Part shown: positions 1 through 4,872 of the stretch, in pieces
Position numbering within the stretch: position 1 is the stretch's first letter
How the letters are laid out: every line of letters begins with the position of its first letter
Assembly (NCBI GenBank): GCA_015222405.1
Contig: JADFVG010000135.1
Coordinates: 1-6,309 of the forward strand
From: Chloroflexota bacterium
Lineage (GTDB): Bacteria; Chloroflexota; Dehalococcoidia; E44-bin15
Reading direction: 5' to 3'
DNA: 6,309 bases
Program-made: the position numbers and the translations under genes
The notes under the pieces: generated by a model
What the model was told of the DNA's origin: nothing
What the model saw: only the letters and a program-made list of their open reading frames with translations
The model's database searches: none

Positions 1-755
1 ATGAAGCATCCCAGTGCTGCCAAAGCTATGCTATGTCCCGGTATGGCTCTCGGCTTGCCATTAACATACTTGCCAAATCTGGGTCCCAGAACCATGGCCC
101 CAGCCAGCCCTACAACACCACCTATGGTATGCACTACGCCAGAGCCAGCGAAGTCAATATGCCCCGCGCCGAGGGACAACTCAGAAAGCCAGCCACCACC
201 CCATACCCAGTGCCCATAGACAGGATAGATGATGGCGCCTATTATGACGCTGTAAACTAGATATGCTTTCCACTTTATCCGTTCCGCAACTGCTCCAGCA
301 ACGATGGTGGCCGCAGTGGCAGCAAACACCACCTGGAAGATAAAGAGGAGATAGGTATTTACATCATATGCTCGCCCGTGAAGAAACCAACCTGTATTTC
401 CAATTATCCCCGCCTTGTCAGTACCGAACATAAAGGCGAACCCTATCGCCATAAAAGCCAGGGAGGTCATGGCGAAGTCCATCAGGTTCTTCATCATCAG
501 GTTGGCGACGTTCTTGGCCCGGCAGAAGCCCGCCTCCAGCATGGCGAAGCCCGCCTGCATCAGGAAGACCAGGAAGGCGCACATCAGCACCCAGACATAA
601 TCGGCCGCTGCGCCGGGGTCATCAGCCAAAGTATCGGTTCCGGTGGGATCAGCCGCCAGAGCTATATTACTTGTCACCATCCAGATGAGTGAAGTGAGGG
701 CGAATATTAACCCTCCTTTCATTAGCCATTTCAGCACCCTGCTTTTGGTAAGCAT
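1..755 (-). CDS. amt: Ammonium transporter Amt (partial, N-terminal 251 residues)
   Basis: Membrane channel of the Amt/MEP/Rh family that takes up ammonium. I translated it by hand from the ATG at 755-753; it stays open to the left edge, so the C-terminal part is missing (family members are usually about 400-480 aa). Residues 1-34 look like a signal peptide: basic start, hydrophobic stretch, then an ALA-AD cleavage site. Family motifs follow: QAGFAMLEAG (67-76) and AKN (80-82) in the first helix, FQVVFAATAATIVAGAVAER (140-159), HWVWGGG (182-188) and DFAGSGVVH (201-209). By alignment from memory with E. coli AmtB, F144, W185, D201 and the first pore histidine H209 match F107, W148, D160 and H168, so the visible half looks functional. 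The start is supported by AAGGAGG six nt upstream, but this site lies inside a hairpin. It probably has its own promoter after asnB. No P-II gene is visible; it may follow beyond the left edge. Confidence 0.95.
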   Translation of the reverse strand, partial: MLTKSRVLKWLMKGGLIFALTSLIWMVTSNIALAADPTGTDTLADDPGAAADYVWVLMCAFLVFLMQAGFAMLEAGFCRAKNVANLMMKNLMDFAMTSLAFMAIGFAFMFGTDKAGIIGNTGWFLHGRAYDVNTYLLFIFQVVFAATAATIVAGAVAERIKWKAYLVYSVIIGAIIYPVYGHWVWGGGWLSELSLGAGHIDFAGSGVVHTIGGVVGLAGAMVLGPRFGKYVNGKPRAIPGHSIALAALGCF

Positions 756-758
756 GGC

Positions 759-783
759 TATCCTCCTTTCGCCAAGGAGGATA
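759..783 (-). promoter_or_regulatory. Hairpin sequestering the amt ribosome binding site
   Basis: On the mRNA strand the arms TATCCTCCTT (783-774) and AAGGAGGATA (768-759) pair perfectly over 10 bp around a 5-nt loop, GGCGA. The 3' arm contains the amt Shine-Dalgarno AAGGAGG (768-762), six nt from the ATG. The 5' arm contains CCTCCTT, the anti-Shine-Dalgarno sequence of 16S rRNA. If transcribed in full, the folded leader should hide the ribosome binding site. It has no U-tract and lies directly before the start codon, so it is not a terminator. It could instead be a DNA operator dyad. The pairing is seen directly; a control function is inferred. Confidence 0.7.
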
Positions 784-793
784 ACAGCCAAAC

Positions 794-831
794 ATTTCAA
801 ACAGATTACATCCAGGTTAAGTTTGTGTTAC
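794..831 (-). promoter_or_regulatory. Putative GlnR-like operator: four half-sites with 11-bp period
   Basis: Reading the minus strand there are four pentamers separated by exactly 6 nt: GTAAC (831-827), TTAAC (820-816), GTAAT (809-805) and GAAAT (798-794). The actinobacterial GlnR consensus, as I recall it, is gTnAC-n6-GaAAC repeated twice. The matches are 5/5, 3/5, 4/5 and 4/5. Tandem half-sites one helical turn apart are typical of OmpR-family regulators, and a GlnR-like OmpR-family protein is encoded two genes upstream. The array overlaps the predicted -35 and -10, so binding would repress that promoter, or activate one placed further downstream. The consensus is loose, so chance is not excluded. 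Confidence 0.5.
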
Positions 832-833
832 AA
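805..833 (-). promoter_or_regulatory. Putative sigma70-type promoter of amt
   Basis: On the minus strand TTGTAA (833-828, 4 of 6 to TTGACA) and TGTAAT (810-805, 5 of 6 to TATAAT) are separated by exactly 17 nt. Transcription would start near 798, giving a leader of about 43 nt that includes the whole hairpin before the amt ATG. This is a sequence match only. A weaker alternative -10, TGTTAT at 786-781, would suit an activator-dependent promoter starting near 774. Confidence 0.5.
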
Positions 834-857
834 ATGGAAAAAGGTACATGAGTTGCC

Positions 858-2378
858 CTACTGATCCAAGCCTTCTGAGGCGAAACCGCCTTTCCATCTG
901 CCAATAGCTTTAATATCTACGTCTGTACTGAATAAACTGCGGAATATCCTGAAGTAGTAGAGTTCCTCTTTGGACGAAATCTGGACATCCTCAAGCCTTT
1001 TCCTCTCCTGCTCAAATTCAGCATCCGTAATTTCATCTTCTAGAAGCTCAGCTAGCAACCGCTCCGAGCCACAGCCAGCAGCGAATTCTACCTTTGGCCT
1101 CCAGATGATCTCGTCAGGAAGGCAATCGGCGAAGGCTTGCCTCAAGAGCCACTTCTCTATCCGCCTTCCCTTTCCTGTTAGCTTTAACCGCGGGTCAATA
1201 GACATTGCATATTCTACGAAGTCTATATCAAGAAATGGCACCCTTCCCTCTATCGAGTGTGCCATAGTGGAACGGTCAACTCTTTGCAGGTTTAAATTAT
1301 GGAGGCCGGTGAGAATCCTGACGGATTCCTCATGAACGTCTTCCTTGCAGCTAAATTGCTTGAAGTAATGGTAGCCGGCAAACACCTCATCTGAACCTTC
1401 TCCAGTGAGGATAACCTTCACGTAGTCCTTGGCCAGCTTGGATACGAAATAACAGGGGATAGCGCTTCTTACCAGCGCAGGGTCAAAGGATTCGAGATGG
1501 TAAATCACATCAGGTAATGCCTCCAAGACCTCCCCACTGGTGTAGATGTATTCGTGGTGGTCAGTCCCGAGAAAGTCTGCGACTTTCCTGGCATATATGA
1601 TGTCTGTGGCATCTTCCCCTAGCCCAACAGAGAAGGTGTCTAAGTGGTCGAAGGTCTCCTTTGATATAGCACAGATCAGGCTGCTATCGATGCCACCACT
1701 AAGGAAGCAACCGAGTGGGACATCGGACATCCAGCGTTTTTGCACTGCTTGGCTTAGTTTCTGTTGCAACGTTTTGCTGGTCTCATCTACACTGTCATTC
1801 CGGTCTACGATTTCCGGAAGACGGTAGTATTGAACCAGCCCCTTTTTGGAGGAATAGTAGTGCCCTGGAGGAAATTCTTGGATACTATCTACCAAGCCGT
1901 CCAGTGCCTTGAGCTCTGAGGCGAAGAACAGGCAACCATCCCTTCTCCCCTGGTAGAGGGGCTTTATCCCCAGGGGATCCCTGGCAGCGAGGATATCTTT
2001 CCCATCATAGACAACAAAGGCAAACATCCCGTCCAGTCTGGAAACCGATTCCTCATCTAACTCCTCAAACAGATGAACGATCACCTCGCTATCCGAATTG
2101 GTGCGGAATTGGTGCTGCAAAAGCTCGTCCCTCAGGGCTAGGTGGTTGTAGATCTCGCCGTTGCATATGACACATTTTTGCCCATCCTCGGCAAATATCG
2201 GTTGCCTGCCACCAGCCACGTCTACTATAGAAAGCCTGGTTTGTCCCAGAGCAATATTGCTCCCTACATAGGTGCCCCGATCATCTGGTCCGCGGTGGGA
2301 CAACCTACTTAGCATGGTATCCAGATGTGATGCCCAACGGCTGGCGTTGTCCCCATAGATGGCAACAATCCCACACAC
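858..2378 (-). CDS. asnB: Asparagine synthetase, glutamine-hydrolysing (AsnB)
   Basis: Cytosolic enzyme that makes asparagine from aspartate, ATP and glutamine. The N-terminal glutaminase (Ntn, class II amidotransferase) domain spans about residues 2-185. Cys2 in MCGIVAIYGD is the nucleophile. HRGPDD (28-33), RLSIVD (48-53), NGEIYNH (73-79) and SDSEV (95-99) are the usual glutamine-binding motifs, and ARDPLGIKPLY (132-142) follows. The C-terminal synthetase domain carries the ATP-binding PP-loop SGGIDS (227-232), LTGEGSDEVFAGY (324-336) and EGRVPFLD further on. All key residues are present. At 506 aa it is shorter than E. coli AsnB (554 aa) but within the range of other bacterial and archaeal forms. 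The start is GTG, fixed by the need for Cys at position 2. A GAGAGGAA element lies about 10-12 nt upstream. Only 4 nt separate it from the regulator gene before it, so translation is probably coupled. Confidence 0.95.
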   Translation of the reverse strand: MCGIVAIYGDNASRWASHLDTMLSRLSHRGPDDRGTYVGSNIALGQTRLSIVDVAGGRQPIFAEDGQKCVICNGEIYNHLALRDELLQHQFRTNSDSEVIVHLFEELDEESVSRLDGMFAFVVYDGKDILAARDPLGIKPLYQGRRDGCLFFASELKALDGLVDSIQEFPPGHYYSSKKGLVQYYRLPEIVDRNDSVDETSKTLQQKLSQAVQKRWMSDVPLGCFLSGGIDSSLICAISKETFDHLDTFSVGLGEDATDIIYARKVADFLGTDHHEYIYTSGEVLEALPDVIYHLESFDPALVRSAIPCYFVSKLAKDYVKVILTGEGSDEVFAGYHYFKQFSCKEDVHEESVRILTGLHNLNLQRVDRSTMAHSIEGRVPFLDIDFVEYAMSIDPRLKLTGKGRRIEKWLLRQAFADCLPDEIIWRPKVEFAAGCGSERLLAELLEDEITDAEFEQERKRLEDVQISSKEELYYFRIFRSLFSTDVDIKAIGRWKGGFASEGLDQ

Positions 2379-2382
2379 CAGC

Positions 2383-3057
2383 CTATGCTTCCTCTCTGAA
2401 CTTGTATCCGATGTTCCTCACCGTCTCGATAAAGGTATGCCTGCTGTCTTCGATCTTGCTCCGCAGCCTCCTGATGTGCACATCTACCGTCCTGTCGCCG
2501 CCGTAGTAGTCATAGCCCCAGACCCTGTTGAGCAGGGCCTCCCGGGTGAAGACCCGACCTCTGTTGCTAGCCAAGAACTTTAGAAGTTCATATTCCTTGA
2601 AGGTCAACGCTACCAACCCGGCGTTAATGGATACCTGACACCTGCCGAGATCAATCACCAGGTCGCCGCACTTGATTAACTCCTTGCCCTCTACATTGTT
2701 TGTTCGCCACAGGGCTCGCTTTACCCTAGTCGCCACCTCGATGAGGTCCCACGGCTCGACAACGAAATCGTCTAGGCTGAGGTGTGAATCAAGGCTGTCA
2801 AGCGCCCCTTTGAAGAGAAGGGCAATAACCGGTAGCTGGCGCTCCTTGGTTATCCTGTGAAATAGGCTCCTCATGCCCGAGCTGGTTAGCGAGCCATCCA
2901 TAGCTATGAGCACCAAGTCTGGGCCTTGCTCTGTGAGCTGCTCGATTGCGTTCTCACCATAGGGAGTGATTGAGCAGGTGAACCCCTTATGAGCAAGCCC
3001 TGAACTCAGTTCTCTTATCTGGTCGGTCGCGTCAGCTATAATAAATACTTTGAACAA
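2383..3057 (-). CDS. Atypical OmpR/PhoB-family response regulator, GlnR-like
   Basis: DNA-binding regulator of 224 aa: receiver-like domain (about 1-116) and winged-helix domain (about 127-221). The receiver keeps the fold pattern but lacks phosphorylation chemistry. Compared with PhoB, the phospho-acceptor Asp is Ala52 (in PDLVLIAMDG), the acidic pair is Ala8-Asp9, the switch Thr is Leu81 and the conserved Lys is Glu101. The DNA-binding half is intact: LTFKEYELLKFLA, GRVFTREALLNRVWGYDYYG, RTVDVHIRRLRSKI and TVRNIGYKF. This half, and receiver details such as PVIAL and SLDDF, resemble actinobacterial GlnR, the orphan nitrogen regulator, as I recall its sequence. No histidine kinase gene is present. 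The start is TTG at 3057-3055: an in-frame TGA lies just upstream and the next in-frame ATG is only Met53. It lies between nrpR and asnB, so a nitrogen role is likely. The family is certain; the GlnR equivalence is inferred. Confidence 0.88.
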   Translation of the reverse strand: MFKVFIIADATDQIRELSSGLAHKGFTCSITPYGENAIEQLTEQGPDLVLIAMDGSLTSSGMRSLFHRITKERQLPVIALLFKGALDSLDSHLSLDDFVVEPWDLIEVATRVKRALWRTNNVEGKELIKCGDLVIDLGRCQVSINAGLVALTFKEYELLKFLASNRGRVFTREALLNRVWGYDYYGGDRTVDVHIRRLRSKIEDSRHTFIETVRNIGYKFREEA

Positions 3058-3087
3058 GGTTAGTCATCCTCCACCCTGGTTACTCAT
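3058..3087 (-). repeat. Imperfect 10-bp direct repeat at the nrpR/regulator junction
   Basis: ATGAGTAACC (3087-3078) and ATGACTAACC (3067-3058) match at 9 of 10 bases and begin 20 nt apart, flanking the GGAGG. The first copy overlaps the nrpR stop codon as ATGA and opens a seven-codon reading frame (MSNQGGG) ending at 3064. It may help couple translation, or may be chance. Confidence 0.35.
3068..3072 (-). promoter_or_regulatory. Ribosome binding site supporting the TTG start
   Basis: GGAGG lies 10 nt before the TTG start of the response regulator, in the 26-nt gap after nrpR. The nearer ATG at 3067-3065 is out of frame and too close to the GGAGG to use it. The site therefore supports the TTG start. 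Confidence 0.65.
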
Positions 3088-4082
3088 AAGTCCCAAAAAC
3101 TCCTTAGCTCCCTGTAGTCGATTAGCCCGCTCATGGCATAATTCACCACCTCTATTCCCGCTTCCACAGCGGCTGCCACCGGGGTGAGCCCGCTCTGAAT
3201 TATCACCCCAACCTTGTTTAATCCTACTGGGACTTCGCATAGTGGCTCACTCATCTCCCCCATCATAACCAGGCCGCCGAGGCCAGTCTCCTTTAATTTC
3301 TCAATAGCAGTCTCCGCTACTGTCCTGCAGGGAGCCGGAAGTTCGCGAAAGTTAGCCAGTATCTTGCCCTCGCCCTTCCTTGTCACTTCGCCGATGCTGG
3401 TCATCTTGCCGGCAATAAACAACTCGCAAGGGTTCAGGGAGCAACCTGAGTACTCTATAAGCTCGATAAACCGAAGTGGCTCGTGGTTCCGAATTTGGAG
3501 CATGCCTCCAAACTTAGAATCCAGTGGGATGCCAGTCTTTAACAGAACCCCGCCCACCGCGATGCTCGACACCGTGGCCAAAGCTACCTTGCCCTGAGGC
3601 ACAAGCACTTCCCCCAGCCTCTCCCCCTCGAAAGCCACGGCCACCAGGTCACTGACACAAAGCCCGGCGCTAAAGGCGTCCCTCATCGCCTCCAGGGCGT
3701 GGCCGAATTCCCCTTTAGCGAACAGGGATGTGTTGATAGGAATCTCACCAGTGCGTTTCTCCAGATCCAGAGAGGTCCGATAGGCCAGCAGTTCGATCTT
3801 GTCGGCTATGGAGCCTACCCTGTCACTGACCAAGGCGTTCCTAAATTCCTCGATCCCTCTTTGGGTAATTGACCTGCCATCCCTCCTCCCCACAGAGCGG
3901 GTAAGACCTCGCTCATCCATCAGCTTGAGGTGGTACCTCACTGCCCTCTCACCTAGGTCGATGCCGCGGTCGCCCAGCCGACGGGCGATAACCCTGCCAC
4001 CGAGTGGCTCTTGAGAATCGCTCAGAACTTTCAGAATCGCTACTACTTTTCTTTCTAACTCTCGCGTCTCTTGGCCTATCAT
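3084..4082 (-). CDS. nrpR: NrpR-type transcriptional repressor of nitrogen genes (winged helix + DUF128)
   Basis: Transcriptional repressor of 332 aa. Residues about 8-78 form a winged helix-turn-helix: VVAILKVLSDSQEPLGGRVI, then ERAVRYHLKLMDERGL (45-60) as the likely recognition region and GRRDGRSITQRG (65-76) as wing and linker. The rest, about 88-327, is one NrpR regulatory domain (DUF128), with glycine-rich segments such as AVGGVLLKTGIPLDSKFGG, GEGKILANFRELPAP and GLGGLVMMGEMSEP. In methanogens NrpR represses glnA, nif and amt genes and is released by 2-oxoglutarate. Some archaeal proteins have two such domains; this is the one-domain, NrpRI-like form. The ATG at 4082 is preceded by AAAGGGGTGA (4095-4086). 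The gap to the glutamate synthase gene before it is 15 nt, so it is probably made with the enzymes it may control. Its ligand and operator here are inferred. I found no clear copy of the methanogen operators in the one intergenic region. Confidence 0.88.
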   Translation of the reverse strand: MIGQETRELERKVVAILKVLSDSQEPLGGRVIARRLGDRGIDLGERAVRYHLKLMDERGLTRSVGRRDGRSITQRGIEEFRNALVSDRVGSIADKIELLAYRTSLDLEKRTGEIPINTSLFAKGEFGHALEAMRDAFSAGLCVSDLVAVAFEGERLGEVLVPQGKVALATVSSIAVGGVLLKTGIPLDSKFGGMLQIRNHEPLRFIELIEYSGCSLNPCELFIAGKMTSIGEVTRKGEGKILANFRELPAPCRTVAETAIEKLKETGLGGLVMMGEMSEPLCEVPVGLNKVGVIIQSGLTPVAAAVEAGIEVVNYAMSGLIDYRELRSFWDL

Positions 4083-4097
4083 GTCTCACCCCTTTGC

Positions 4098-4871
4098 TCA
4101 ATAAGCGTAGAGCCTGCCATAAGGTCTGAGCCAGAGAGGGAACAACTTGGTAAACTTGAGTTTCAATATTCCCCCAGCATCGTAGCCAAAATGAGCCGCA
4201 AACTCGCCAACAAACTTCTGAAGAATCTGGCAGTCCTCCTCTTCCGGTTCGGCAATGCCTACTTCTTTACCCAACTGGAAATCGTCGACGGTGCCACTCA
4301 AGTAGATAACACCCCCATGCATCCCGGTGCCAATGAAATTGGCTTTGTGGCGCTCCCCTTCTTTCAGGTCGAGGCCAAGAAGGATCAGGATTCCACCTGC
4401 CATATATTCACCGAGGAAGTCCTGGGCGGTGCCACCGATGACCAGCACCGGTTTCTTCTCCTGGTACTCCTTCATGTGGATGCCAGCCCTATAGCCCACG
4501 TCTTCCCGGACAAAGATTTTTCCTCCCCGGGCTGACAAGCCAATAATATCCCCGGCGTGGCCATGAACGATTATTTCGCCGTTATTCATCGTGTTTCCGC
4601 AACCATCCTGGGCGTTGCCGTGAACAATAATCCGGGGCCCATCCATAAACGCCCCCAGGTCGTTGCCCGGAGTGCCGAATATCTCAATCTCAACCGGCTT
4701 GTCCAAGTCTGTGCCTATATATCTCTGGCCGTAGACATTTTGAAGCACAATCCTCTGAGTTCCATTGGAGACTGCATCCCTCAGTCTGGCGTTGAGCTCA
4801 CGATAGAAAACACCGTTAGCATCAATTTTTGCCACCGGATCGGCCTTTCTCCCATGAATGTTCTTTGCCAT
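4098..4871 (-). CDS. Glutamate synthase, GXGXG (alpha C-terminal) subunit
   Basis: Stand-alone 257-aa version of the C-terminal beta-helix domain of the large subunit of glutamate synthase, as found in archaea and some bacteria where the enzyme is split into separate genes. A short N-terminal region leads into the helix, whose turns show repeated G-x-x-G-x-x-x-G patterns: IFGTPGNDLGAFMDG (64-78), VHGNAQDGCGNTMNNG (83-98), VHGHAGDIIGLSARGG (102-117), VREDVGYRAGIHM (121-133) and IGGTAQDFLGEYMAGG (145-160). The domain is structural: it holds the amidotransferase and FMN parts together rather than carrying out chemistry. FwdC of formylmethanofuran dehydrogenase shares this fold, but the adjacent FMN subunit decides in favour of glutamate synthase. 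The start is ATG, one nt after the preceding stop codon, with AGGA about 8 nt upstream, so translation is almost certainly coupled. Confidence 0.9.
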   Translation of the reverse strand: MAKNIHGRKADPVAKIDANGVFYRELNARLRDAVSNGTQRIVLQNVYGQRYIGTDLDKPVEIEIFGTPGNDLGAFMDGPRIIVHGNAQDGCGNTMNNGEIIVHGHAGDIIGLSARGGKIFVREDVGYRAGIHMKEYQEKKPVLVIGGTAQDFLGEYMAGGILILLGLDLKEGERHKANFIGTGMHGGVIYLSGTVDDFQLGKEVGIAEPEEEDCQILQKFVGEFAAHFGYDAGGILKLKFTKLFPLWLRPYGRLYAY

Positions 4872-4872
4872 C

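Noticed and set aside
378..692. Plus-strand open frame of 104 codons near the left edge
   Set aside because: It is antisense to amt, whose minus-strand translation shows clear transporter motifs across the whole stretch.
759..783. Hairpin as a rho-independent terminator of asnB
   Set aside because: No T-run follows the stem on the transcribed strand, and the stem contains the amt ribosome binding site. I saw no other terminator between asnB and amt.
822..834. Small palindrome TTTGT-GTT-ACAAA
   Set aside because: Its arms are only 5 bp and AT-rich, and it overlaps the better explained 11-bp phased array and the -35, so I do not claim it as a separate operator.
843..857. GGCA-N7-TACC as an NrpR operator
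   Set aside because: Methanogen sites, as I recall them, are GGAA-N6-TTCC or GGTA-N6-TACC. This has one mismatch and the wrong spacing, and it lies upstream of the predicted promoter.
4071..4535. Plus-strand open frame of 154 codons
   Set aside because: It lies antisense to the well-supported GXGXG subunit and resembles no protein family I know. The same applies to every other plus-strand frame in the window, including 970-1335 and 3214-3597.
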